DNA of 64,000 bases from Croceitalea rosinachiae (lineage in GTDB: Bacteria > Bacteroidota > Bacteroidia > Flavobacteriales > Flavobacteriaceae). Both the position numbers and the translations under genes were made by a program. Each line of letters opens with the position of its first letter. Within the stretch, counting starts at the first letter, position 1. The DNA lies in contig NZ_JAVRHR010000001.1 in the NCBI RefSeq assembly GCF_031846445.1, positions 868,001 to 932,000 on the forward strand, given 5' to 3'. This document shows positions 17,020 through 25,310 of the stretch, piece by piece. Below the pieces are notes generated by a model. The model did not search any database. It had not been told where the DNA came from and was given only the letters and a program-made list of their open reading frames with translations.

Positions 17020-17757
17020 TTAAAACTCAAATTCAAAAGAGCCAGATTGTTCATTAACAATTATTTGAAGCTGTTCAGAGGCAATGACACCATTATTAAT
17101 CAATTGATAATCAAAAATTATGGTGTCACTTTCTATGACATTAAAAGTGTTTTCCTTTAAGATATCAGTGGGTAAAAGTTCATTAAAACCACTTTCTCTT
17201 ACATCATTATCAAAAAAATAATAGTTGTCTATTGGATTGCTGCCTTCAATTTTTACACCTCTATTGTATCGCCAACTATATTGTAATGTATCTGTTTGGT
17301 TTGTCTTTCTTAAGGCAATCAATTCAAAAGGTTGAACTTTGTCTAACACTACGGTGCCTAAATCATAGGTGTTGTTTCGTAACTCTTTGTCATTGATAAA
17401 GTTGACAATTAAGGGGGCAAATTCCGATTGAAATGCTTGCGAACCCTTAAAATTGAAAAGCGCATAGATATTTGATGCATTTCTAGGTTTTAGAGCTGTA
17501 ATAGAGATATCGCCATTTTCATTACTAGAACCACTGCCTATAATTTCATCAAAATCATTTCTAATTTGATCGTTCAATTGAAAGTAATACTCTCTGGATG
17601 CGAATACCTCAACTGGAATATTTTCAAATAAATTTCCTTCAGAATTAACTAACCTTGCTTTTAAAAGAAGTCGTTGATTGTCTTGAAACTGAATTTCTTC
17701 TTCACACTTAAAAGCTAAAAGAATTAGCACAAATAAACAAAAGAGAACCTTTTTCAT
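17020..17757 (-). CDS. Lipoprotein-like secreted protein, paralogue of the one at 15086-15808
   Basis: 245 residues with a hydrophobic signal ending LAFKC (Cys18), a relaxed Bacteroidota lipobox. The body has SSNENGDISITAL and DTLQYSWRYN segments and ends SFEFEF. It resembles the 15086-15808 protein in length, order of segments and C-terminus. No known family recognised. It is directly followed by the outer-membrane barrel gene; perhaps the lipoprotein and barrel work together at the surface (inference). Confidence 0.7.
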   Translation of the reverse strand: MKKVLFCLFVLILLAFKCEEEIQFQDNQRLLLKARLVNSEGNLFENIPVEVFASREYYFQLNDQIRNDFDEIIGSGSSNENGDISITALKPRNASNIYALFNFKGSQAFQSEFAPLIVNFINDKELRNNTYDLGTVVLDKVQPFELIALRKTNQTDTLQYSWRYNRGVKIEGSNPIDNYYFFDNDVRESGFNELLPTDILKENTFNVIESDTIIFDYQLINNGVIASEQLQIIVNEQSGSFEFEF

Positions 17758-17823
17758 ATGCTTATTAGAGGACAGAAAATTTGTTGGTTGCGGATTTACA
17801 GGTTAAAATAACATTATCAAACC

Positions 17824-18660
17824 TTAAAAATCAAAATTGTCAGGGTCAGGTCCAAAACGTTTGTCCTTGTGCAAACCATCAAGAAGTGCTACATCATCAG
17901 AAGATAATTCAAAATCAAAAATATCGGCGTTCGCTATGATTCTCTCTTTTTTAGATGACTTAGGGATAGTGACCACGCCTTTCTGTAAATCCCACCGAAG
18001 CACTATTTGTGCAATTGATTTGCCGTATTTTTTCGAGAGCGCTTTGAATTCATCCAGATCAAAAATTTTGCCCTGCATCATGGGCGACCAAGCCTCATAT
18101 TGGATATTTTTTGAGTTACAAAAATCAATCAGGTCTTGCTGCACTAAAAAAGGATGGAACTCCATTTGATTTACCATAGGAACTATTTCAGCATTTTCTA
18201 GCAAATCTTCTAGGTGGTGTTGCATGAAATTGCTCACTCCGATTGCCCTGAGCTTTTTTTCTTTATATAAACGCTCCATAGCTCTCCAAGTGTCTTTATA
18301 TTTTCCATTAACAGGCCAGTGCACCAAGTATAAGTCAAGATAATCTAAGTTCAATCGCTTTAAACTATCATCAAATGCTCTTAGGGTGCTATCATATCCC
18401 TGATCTGTATTCCACACTTTACTGACCACAAAAATATCTTTACGCGCTACTGTAGACTCTCGAATACCTTTTCCTACGCCTTCTTCATTATTATAAATTG
18501 CTGCAGTATCTATATGACGATATCCTGATTCCAATGCCCATTGAACAGCATTGATTACTTCTTGGCCATCTTCTGATAGATATACTCCTAAGCCAAAATA
18601 GGGCATTTTCACTCCATTGTGAAGTGCGAATGTTCCTTGTAAATCCGTTATTTCTTTCAT
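17824..18660 (-). CDS. Aldo/keto reductase
   Basis: NAD(P)H-dependent reductase of carbonyl compounds, 278 residues, TIM barrel. The catalytic tetrad is visible: Asp51, Tyr56, Lys81 and His114 (LVHWPVNG). The KSSKKERIIAN motif near the C-terminus binds the cofactor 2'-phosphate, suggesting NADPH preference. The AKR5-like order and length fit 2,5-diketogluconate-reductase-type enzymes, but the substrate cannot be told. It follows the EnvC-like gene by 3 bases on the same strand. Confidence 0.92.
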   Translation of the reverse strand: MKEITDLQGTFALHNGVKMPYFGLGVYLSEDGQEVINAVQWALESGYRHIDTAAIYNNEEGVGKGIRESTVARKDIFVVSKVWNTDQGYDSTLRAFDDSLKRLNLDYLDLYLVHWPVNGKYKDTWRAMERLYKEKKLRAIGVSNFMQHHLEDLLENAEIVPMVNQMEFHPFLVQQDLIDFCNSKNIQYEAWSPMMQGKIFDLDEFKALSKKYGKSIAQIVLRWDLQKGVVTIPKSSKKERIIANADIFDFELSSDDVALLDGLHKDKRFGPDPDNFDF

Positions 18661-18663
18661 TTC

Positions 18664-19887
18664 TTATAATTGATATATCCAGTCCTCAGGATTTAACTTC
18701 TGTGTGTCTTCGTACAAGTAGAACTTAAGCTTTGTAGCACCGCTAAACCGATTGGTATATATTTCGCCCAATGATTCCTTGGCTGCAACTTTATCGCCTT
18801 TTTGCACATAAATCTTAGCCAAATTATAATACATACTAATATAATTGCCATGCCTTAAGTAAACCCCCTTAACTCCCATTTTATTAGTAAATATAGTAAT
18901 GACTTCACCTTCAAATATAGCTCTTGCTTGTGTGCCCTTATCTGTGGTAATAGTAACTCCGTTATTCTCGTGCTTGATACCTGGGTATACCTTATCTGCA
19001 TAAACACCAAAACCTTGGCTCTTGATACCTTTCTCTACGGGCCAAATCAAATTTCCTTTATTTGCTGTAAAATTATTTGCTATTAACTTTGCCTCTGGTG
19101 TCAGCGAAAACTTAGCTGAACTATTGTTCCCTGATCTTTTGTTTGAACTTGTAATTGCTGCTCTAATCAAAGCTTCTATCTCTCGATTGATCCTTCTTGT
19201 TTCTTTCTTTTTTTCATTAATTGCAGTAGCATATTTACTTTCATTTTGTCTAATGCTTTGTAAAAGATCTTTTTGTGAAGAAATTTCTTGGTATAGCTGA
19301 TTTTTAACCCTCTTGTTTTCTGCCAAAAGCTGGTCTTTAATTTTTCGTTGCGAAACCAAGTCTTTATTCAATTGGGCAAGTTCTTCCGTTTTTATGATAA
19401 TATCTTCACCTTGTTTTTTTCTGAATTTAGCATACTGCTTCATGTGTTGTAATCTCTTAAAGGCCTGATAAAAATTCTGAGATGACAACAAAAACATCAA
19501 TCTATTCTCTTGAGATTTGTTTTGATATGATTTTTGAATCAACTGTGCATAATCCTTTTTTAAGAGTTCTAAATCTTGTCTAAGTTTTCCAATACTACGA
19601 ACATTAGAATTTATTTGCCGGTTTAATAAGTTTGATTGTTGATTGGTTACACGAATGAGTTCTTGCTTGATGTTTATTTTTCGGTCAAGCGCATCCATTT
19701 GTTCTAAGACATTGCCTTTTTCTTTCTTTTCGGCAAAAAGCAGCCTGTTCATCTCCTTAATCTCTTTTTGAAGCCTTGTTCTTTTAGCTTCTAAAGCTTT
19801 TTGTTCTGTAGTTTGTGAAAAGCTAATTGAGCTCAAAAAAAACGTAAATACCCCTAAAACAATATGATACCATTTCTTAATTGCCAT
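18664..19887 (-). CDS. EnvC-like murein hydrolase activator (coiled coil plus degenerate M23 domain)
   Basis: 407 residues: signal peptide (1-25, ending SSISFSQ), a long coiled coil (about 26-250, rich in K, E, Q, L) and a C-terminal LytM/M23 domain (about 290-407). The zinc ligands of active M23 peptidases look absent: the HxxxD box is replaced by HENNGVTI, and the HxH box region reads LKFYLYED. This matches EnvC-type activators that switch on amidases at the septum rather than cutting peptidoglycan themselves. It is the last envelope gene of the block starting at the flippase. Confidence 0.88.
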   Translation of the reverse strand: MAIKKWYHIVLGVFTFFLSSISFSQTTEQKALEAKRTRLQKEIKEMNRLLFAEKKEKGNVLEQMDALDRKINIKQELIRVTNQQSNLLNRQINSNVRSIGKLRQDLELLKKDYAQLIQKSYQNKSQENRLMFLLSSQNFYQAFKRLQHMKQYAKFRKKQGEDIIIKTEELAQLNKDLVSQRKIKDQLLAENKRVKNQLYQEISSQKDLLQSIRQNESKYATAINEKKKETRRINREIEALIRAAITSSNKRSGNNSSAKFSLTPEAKLIANNFTANKGNLIWPVEKGIKSQGFGVYADKVYPGIKHENNGVTITTDKGTQARAIFEGEVITIFTNKMGVKGVYLRHGNYISMYYNLAKIYVQKGDKVAAKESLGEIYTNRFSGATKLKFYLYEDTQKLNPEDWIYQL

Positions 19888-19888
19888 C

Positions 19889-20668
19889 TTACTTCAAAAC
19901 AATTTCTTTAAAACCTTTTGGTATTCTATATGGAAAGTTCAATTCTTTGTCAAACTCCATGCTTTTATATTCCAAAGCAATATTGTTTATTTTACTATCA
20001 CTTACTGCTTTTATTTTAATCGTATTAGGGATTACTTTATTGGCTACTTCTTGATACGAATAGTCCATATTCAAAAATCTATCCTGTAAAGGTTGAGAGA
20101 TTTGTTGCTTGGCTATCTTAAAGTTCTTTGGTTCTAAAAAAAACAAAATCTTATAAAGCTCATTCTTTTTTTTTGGTTTTAAACTGTACTTATCTTCAAA
20201 AACGGCAGTAGTATATTTTTCTTCGCGAAGATCTAAAACTGCATTGCCAATCAAAAGATTCTGCACAAGTTCAAAATCAACATCTGTTCCAAGAATGCTG
20301 CTCAAATAAGTGAATCCGCCATCAAAATATTCATTCTCCAGTTTGTTATAAAAGGACACTTTATCTGGTGTAATATGCACTTTTACGATGCCTAGAGGGG
20401 CGCTAATCCATATTACCTCATCTTTTTTCATTCGCAAACTAACACTCACTCCTTGTGAATCTTCACCATTGGAATAATCAATCTTTACACGACCACTTAA
20501 TGTTTTAAAATTAAGCTGGTTCTGATAATGGTTTTGAATGATTTTTTTAGAAGATATAGAAGCATCTATCTCACCATCTGCAATCACTTTTGCTGATTTA
20601 CAGGAAACTATAGAAGTCAGTAAAAGTAAAAGGATAATACTTTTTAAGATTTTGACTGGGGCAAACAT
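19889..20668 (-). CDS. DUF4292 lipoprotein (LolB-like fold)
   Basis: 259 residues with a lipoprotein signal (LLLLLTSIVSC, Cys23). The mature part resembles DUF4292, found next to the M23 and TPR genes across Flavobacteriia; the fold is like that of lipoprotein-binding LolA/LolB proteins, and a role in outer-membrane lipoprotein handling is only inference. The 3' end is one base from the EnvC-like start, and its ATG is one base past the TPR gene's stop. Confidence 0.82.
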   Translation of the reverse strand: MFAPVKILKSIILLLLLTSIVSCKSAKVIADGEIDASISSKKIIQNHYQNQLNFKTLSGRVKIDYSNGEDSQGVSVSLRMKKDEVIWISAPLGIVKVHITPDKVSFYNKLENEYFDGGFTYLSSILGTDVDFELVQNLLIGNAVLDLREEKYTTAVFEDKYSLKPKKKNELYKILFFLEPKNFKIAKQQISQPLQDRFLNMDYSYQEVANKVIPNTIKIKAVSDSKINNIALEYKSMEFDKELNFPYRIPKGFKEIVLK

Positions 20669-20669
20669 A

Positions 20670-21602
20670 TTAAAATCCAGGTTTTATCATACTAAGGTAC
20701 TCATTTGCCTTCGAAGTATTGCCCATGGTCGTATAGGCAGCAGCCAATTCTTTATAAATCTTGTTGGCCAATAAAGAATCGTCAAATAAGTAATCAAAAG
20801 CACTTTCGAAAATTTCAATAGCTTCATTTGTCTTATTATTTTCCTTCATAGATAAACCATAGACATAATAGAAATAAGGTTGTAGGGGATAAGTTTCAAG
20901 AGCTTCTTTGGCAGTTATTTCCAACTCTTTATACTCTTTTTTGGTTATTAAGCCTTCTATTGTTCCCTTAAGTTGTTCAATAAGATCATCATTCTGCTCT
21001 ACTGCAGATTCAGGAGCCTTAATACTAGTATTCACTACTGTTTTATTCAGCGAATCATTGATTTTTAAAGTAAGATTTTCTTTAAATTTTAAATTTGAAA
21101 TACCATTCAGTATACTTAAAGCTTTGGTATATCTTTTTCGCTTAAAATAGGAAAGTGCTAAATTTTCTTGCAGTTTATCTTCATTAAATGGTATTTGATT
21201 TTGAATAGCTTCAATGGTATTCGATTGTGCCTCAAGTATGGCAATTAGATTGTCTAAATACCAGTAATTATCAGTGTCTGCCTTTATGGCTTCAATGGCA
21301 TATTTTTGTGCGGAGACGTACTTTTTATCAAGAAAATAGGTTTTTGATAGCTCGTGGTCGATTACGTTATTTTCAGCGTCAAGCTGCTTACATTTTAAGA
21401 ACAGGTTAATTGCCCTGTCGTAGTTCTGAATCCCCTTTTGTTTTAAGGCTTCGAAGAAAGTTTCTTGAAACTCATCAGTATATTCTTCAAGAAAAACTTC
21501 TGCGCTTTCTTCCGTTTCTATGATTTTTTCTTCTTGGCCATAAGCAATATGTGAAACAAATCCAGTTGCGAGAAACACCCATAAAAAGATAGTCTTTTTC
21601 AT
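20670..21602 (-). CDS. Tetratricopeptide-repeat periplasmic protein
   Basis: 310 residues from the ATG at 21602, with a signal peptide (MKKTIFLWVFLATGF..., cleaved around AYGQ). A GTG at 21617 in frame is less likely because it would prolong the signal with MKLII. Several helical TPR-like units follow (for example KQKGIQNYDRAINLFLKCKQ, YFYYVYGLSMKENNKTNEAI, KEYLSMIKPGF-type ends). It belongs to the conserved flippase-dut-nucleotidyltransferase-TPR-DUF4292-EnvC block and probably scaffolds an envelope complex. Confidence 0.82.
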   Translation of the reverse strand: MKKTIFLWVFLATGFVSHIAYGQEEKIIETEESAEVFLEEYTDEFQETFFEALKQKGIQNYDRAINLFLKCKQLDAENNVIDHELSKTYFLDKKYVSAQKYAIEAIKADTDNYWYLDNLIAILEAQSNTIEAIQNQIPFNEDKLQENLALSYFKRKRYTKALSILNGISNLKFKENLTLKINDSLNKTVVNTSIKAPESAVEQNDDLIEQLKGTIEGLITKKEYKELEITAKEALETYPLQPYFYYVYGLSMKENNKTNEAIEIFESAFDYLFDDSLLANKIYKELAAAYTTMGNTSKANEYLSMIKPGF

Positions 21603-21693
21603 TATAATCAATTTCACCTCGCCATAACCATATCACCTTGGATGAAGAACTCTAAAAGTCTTCGTTTTTAGGGAAGATTTAAGAGAACCCTCG

Positions 21694-22710
21694 CTATTCT
21701 AAAACCGAGTAATCTCCAATACTTATAGTCTCGAAATTTCCATCATATTTTACATGATTTCCAATCATGGCATTATCCAAATTAGCATTTTTAATAATGC
21801 TATCACTTTGGATTAAGCTATTTTTAACGGTTGAGTTTTCAATGACCGTGCCTCTGCCAATAGAAACATAAGGGCCGACCGTAGTGTTCTTCAATACAAC
21901 ATTTTCCGCTATAAAGCATGGCCCTATAATATTGGCATTGTTTTTTCGTATCGAATCGCTTACTAGATTTTCCCCATCCTTTTCTAAAAAGCCCAACATG
22001 CGTTGATTGGTTTCTACGGTTACATTTTTGTTACCACAGTCCATCCATTCATCTACCTGGCCCGTAACAAACTTTTTTCCCTTGGCCATCATACGCTTAA
22101 TACCATCATTAATCTGATATTCACCACCATTAATGACATTATTATCTAAAACGTACTGTAGTTCCTCTTTTAAAACTCCAACATCCTTGAAGTAATAAAT
22201 ACCAATAACCGCTAAGTCAGAAACAAATTCTTGTGGTTTTTCAACTAGCTCGACTATCTCATTGTTATCATTTAGCTTAACAACTCCAAAAGCTTCAGGC
22301 TTATCTACCTGTTTTACCCAAATGACACTGTCGGCATCTTTATCAAGATTGAATTCCGCTCGAATCAAAGTATCGGCATAAGCAATTACCGCTGGGCCAC
22401 TTAAAGAAGCCTTAGCGCTCATTATGGCATGACCGGTTCCTAAAGGTTCGTCTTGGCGGTAAATAGAAGCTTTAGCTCCTAATCCTTCCGCTAAACTTTT
22501 TAAACTGACTACCACATCATCACCAAAAAAAGCCGGGTCCCCCAAAATAAAAGCAACTTCCTCAATGGGTTCTCGTAATACCTTTGCAATATCACCTACC
22601 AGTCGGTGAACAATCGGTTTGCCTGCAACAGGTACTAGGGGTTTTGGAACTGTTAAGGTATGCGGCCGTAATCTTGAGCCTCGGCCGGCCATTGGGACTA
22701 TTATTTTCAT
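21694..22710 (-). CDS. Sugar-1-phosphate nucleotidyltransferase with left-handed beta-helix tail
   Basis: Makes an NDP-sugar from a sugar phosphate and an NTP. 338 residues: the N-terminal nucleotidyltransferase domain has the signature PMAGRGSRLRPHT and KPLVPVAGKPI; later YADT and VEKPQEF match the family. The C-terminus (about 255-338) is a hexapeptide-repeat beta-helix (NIIGPCFIAENVVLKNTTVGPYVSIGRG). The specific sugar is not certain (glucose/mannose type). It lies 27 bases after dut. Confidence 0.9.
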   Translation of the reverse strand: MKIIVPMAGRGSRLRPHTLTVPKPLVPVAGKPIVHRLVGDIAKVLREPIEEVAFILGDPAFFGDDVVVSLKSLAEGLGAKASIYRQDEPLGTGHAIMSAKASLSGPAVIAYADTLIRAEFNLDKDADSVIWVKQVDKPEAFGVVKLNDNNEIVELVEKPQEFVSDLAVIGIYYFKDVGVLKEELQYVLDNNVINGGEYQINDGIKRMMAKGKKFVTGQVDEWMDCGNKNVTVETNQRMLGFLEKDGENLVSDSIRKNNANIIGPCFIAENVVLKNTTVGPYVSIGRGTVIENSTVKNSLIQSDSIIKNANLDNAMIGNHVKYDGNFETISIGDYSVLE

Positions 22711-22737
22711 ATTAACTAGTAATTAGTGTTTTAGTTC

Positions 22738-23172
22738 TTATTTAGTGCCCGTACTTCCAAAACCTCCTTCTCCACGAGTAGTTTCAGAAAGCTCTTCAAC
22801 TACATTCCAATCTGCACGTTCATGCTTGGCAATAACCATTTGTGCAACCCGCTCCCCGTTTTCAATAGTAAAATCTTCATTGGAAAGGTTTACCAGTATT
22901 ACCCCTATTTCTCCTCGATAATCGGCATCTACAGTTCCTGGTGCATTTAAAACAGTAATCCCTTTTTTTGCTGCCAACCCACTTCGCGGCCGAACTTGCG
23001 CCTCAAACCCAATAGGTAATTCGATAAACAGACCTGTTTTTACAATGGTCCTTTCTAAGGGTTTTAACGTTATGGATTCTGTAATATTGGCTCTTAGATC
23101 CATTCCCGCTGAAGCTATGGTCTCATAGTGTGGTAATAGATGTTTCGATTTGTTGATGATATTAATCTGCAC
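22738..23172 (-). CDS. dut: dUTP diphosphatase
   Basis: Trimeric dUTPase that hydrolyses dUTP to dUMP, keeping uracil out of DNA and feeding dTMP synthesis. 144 residues with the five motifs, including SAGMDLRAN, RPRSGLAAKKGI, GTVDADYRGEIGV, and the P-loop-like C-terminus RGEGGFGSTGTK. The start is a GTG at 23172 that overlaps the flippase stop by 11 bases, so translation is probably coupled. Confidence 0.96.
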   Translation of the reverse strand: MQINIINKSKHLLPHYETIASAGMDLRANITESITLKPLERTIVKTGLFIELPIGFEAQVRPRSGLAAKKGITVLNAPGTVDADYRGEIGVILVNLSNEDFTIENGERVAQMVIAKHERADWNVVEELSETTRGEGGFGSTGTK

Positions 23173-24628
23173 GTTTAAAAAATATAGTTTTTAGTTTATC
23201 TCCCTCCAATTTATAAATAAGGCCCAAAAATACTAAAAGCAAAAGGCTACCTGTTATTAAGTTTCGGTTAAAAACATAAAAGGAGAGCAAAGAAAACAAA
23301 ATAGAAATACCCCCATAAAAATAAATTTTACGCATGTTATAAGGAACAGGGTAATATTTTTTGCCTAAATAAAAGGATAAGGTCATCATACTACCATAAG
23401 CAACCAAAGTGGCAATAGCAGAAGCCATATAACCATAGGCAGGAATAAACGCAAGATTAATAATGATGGTCAAAAGCGCACCAATAGAAGAAATATAAGC
23501 CCCGAATTTGGTTCTGTCTGTTATCTTGTACCAAACCGAAAGGTTATGGTAAATACCTAAACAAAAACTTGCCAAAAGCACTATAGGAACTGCTGACATG
23601 GCATCCCAATAAGCTTCGTCCCTTACCATTGTCAGTTTTAGCAAATCTGAAAATACAACAACAAAAAGCAGGATGAGACTTCCCAAAATCACAAAATAGT
23701 TGGTGATTTGGGCGTAGGCCTTTTGAGGGTTTTTAGTGTCGGAATGGCTAAAGAAAAAAGGTTCAATTCCCAATCGAAATGCTGTTGCAAACAGCGTCAT
23801 GAACATTGCCAGCTTTATACATGCCGCGTATTTACCCATTTCTGACTTAGCAATATCCTCAGGCAAAAGCTCTGTCAACAAATAGCGATTAAAAACTTCA
23901 TTAATACTAAAGGCTATACCCGCTATCATTACAGGAAGTGCATAAACCATCATCTTTTTCCACAATTGGTAGTCAAAAACGTAGGATTTTCTAAAATACA
24001 ATCTCGCTGTCAAAAGAAGGGTAAGTGCGCTAGCAGTAACATTTGAAATTAAAATATATGTTATTTCATAACCAGGAATAAAAAGGCTGCCTAAAAAAGA
24101 ATCTGGGTTATCAACGGCTATTTTAGGCAACAATAAGATAAAGAAGACATTCAGGCTTAAGTTAACTGCAACATTAATAATTTTAATTATTGCATATCGC
24201 ATAGGCCTTTCATTTGCCCTCAACCATGCAAAGGGTACGATGACCAAGGTATCAAGAAACAGTATGAGCAAAACGTATTTTACGTAAGCGCCGTCAAAGT
24301 TCAATACTCGTGCAACATCATCCTTGAAAAGAAAACCTATTATTAAAAATAAGGTCGAGCTTGCAAGTAATGAAATCAGGGAGGTCGATACCACTTGTTC
24401 TCTTTCATCTGACTCTTTATAGAAACGAAAAAATGCAGTCTCCATACCATAGGCCAAAAAAACATTGAAGACAACAAACCACATAAATATCAATTGAACC
24501 TCCCCATACATTCCTGGTGCCATAACAGAGGTGTATAGAGGCACCAGCAAGAAAGAGAACATTCTCGGCAAAACCGTTGCCAAGCCATAAATTGCAGTCT
24601 GTTTGAAAAGCTTCTTAAGCGGGTTCAA
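23162..24628 (-). CDS. Wzx-like lipopolysaccharide/oligosaccharide flippase (MATE/MOP superfamily)
   Basis: Inner-membrane transporter expected to flip lipid-linked sugars. 488 residues, mostly hydrophobic with 12-14 likely membrane helices; N-terminal LFKQTAIYGLATVLPRMFSF and VPLYT match polysaccharide flippases. The start is a TTG at 24628: it gives the expected family N-terminus, and no ATG is near. A stable terminator-like hairpin lies just 15 bases upstream, so transcription of the block must start very close or read through it. Confidence 0.88.
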   Translation of the reverse strand: MNPLKKLFKQTAIYGLATVLPRMFSFLLVPLYTSVMAPGMYGEVQLIFMWFVVFNVFLAYGMETAFFRFYKESDEREQVVSTSLISLLASSTLFLIIGFLFKDDVARVLNFDGAYVKYVLLILFLDTLVIVPFAWLRANERPMRYAIIKIINVAVNLSLNVFFILLLPKIAVDNPDSFLGSLFIPGYEITYILISNVTASALTLLLTARLYFRKSYVFDYQLWKKMMVYALPVMIAGIAFSINEVFNRYLLTELLPEDIAKSEMGKYAACIKLAMFMTLFATAFRLGIEPFFFSHSDTKNPQKAYAQITNYFVILGSLILLFVVVFSDLLKLTMVRDEAYWDAMSAVPIVLLASFCLGIYHNLSVWYKITDRTKFGAYISSIGALLTIIINLAFIPAYGYMASAIATLVAYGSMMTLSFYLGKKYYPVPYNMRKIYFYGGISILFSLLSFYVFNRNLITGSLLLLVFLGLIYKLEGDKLKTIFFKRAD

Positions 24629-24642
24629 TAGAAAGGTTGCTT

Positions 24643-24674
24643 TTAAAAGAAACCCCGAAGCAATACTTCGGGGG
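24643..24674 (-). terminator. Intrinsic terminator downstream of the 24732-25214 lipoprotein gene
   Basis: An 8-bp perfect stem (CCCCGAAG / CTTCGGGG, 5-base loop). On the minus strand it is followed by TTTCTTTT. It ends the transcript of the upstream lipoprotein gene but lies only about 15 bases before the flippase start, so it could also act as an attenuator for the envelope block. Confidence 0.7.
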
Positions 24675-24731
24675 CTGTATTTTTAATAAAAGTAGTCAAT
24701 ATCTAACTTCTTGAAAAGAAGGGCATATGGC

Positions 24732-25214
24732 TTATTTATAAATAAGTGGTTTTTTCTCTTTTATACCTTCAATCATAAAATATTTAATCGTATCACCATC
24801 CAAATAGCTAACAACACATTGGTCGTTACCTAATTCAAACGGAAATTTCTCTTCTTTCTTTGGAGGTTGATTGCCTACTTCCTCTTTTGAGTCAGCGTGC
24901 ATCACCATATCCATTTTTCCTGAAGCTTGCTTTTTAAAGCTTGCTTTTGCCACCTGTTTACCCTCATTTGAATCAAGCGTAACATCTGCCACCATTCCTC
25001 TAAAAAAAGCCCGTTGCATCTTCATTTCACCTATTTTTTCACTTAAAAGCGGAATTTCGAGATTAATTCCCGAACCAGCTTCAGGTCGGCCACCAGCCCA
25101 GCTTTGACATGTAGCCTGGCCCATTTCAAATGGAGTTTCTACTAATTTCTTTTGCGATGAACATGCTGATAAAGAAAAAGCCAATGCTAAAATTGTATAG
25201 TTAAAGATTTTCAT
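24732..25214 (-). CDS. Small lipoprotein of unknown function
   Basis: 160 residues with a clear lipoprotein signal (LALAFSLSAC, Cys18). The mature part has two cysteines (ATCQSW and NDQCVV) that could form a disulfide, with a charged PPKKEEKFPFELG segment between. No family recognised. It is transcribed alone, with its own terminator 58 bases downstream, and is divergent from the sulfatase gene. Confidence 0.75.
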   Translation of the reverse strand: MKIFNYTILALAFSLSACSSQKKLVETPFEMGQATCQSWAGGRPEAGSGINLEIPLLSEKIGEMKMQRAFFRGMVADVTLDSNEGKQVAKASFKKQASGKMDMVMHADSKEEVGNQPPKKEEKFPFELGNDQCVVSYLDGDTIKYFMIEGIKEKKPLIYK

Positions 25215-25310
25215 AGGTCACTATTTCTAAGGTTATAAAGATATGAAACCAAAATTAGTGCCAAATAAAAGCATTTTTTCCATCTGCTTGAATCTTACTA
25301 TCTTATAGCT

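Noticed and set aside
17016..17060. Longer start (17060) for the outer-membrane barrel protein
   Set aside because: It would overlap the upstream lipoprotein gene by 41 bases and hide the signal peptide that starts at 17015.
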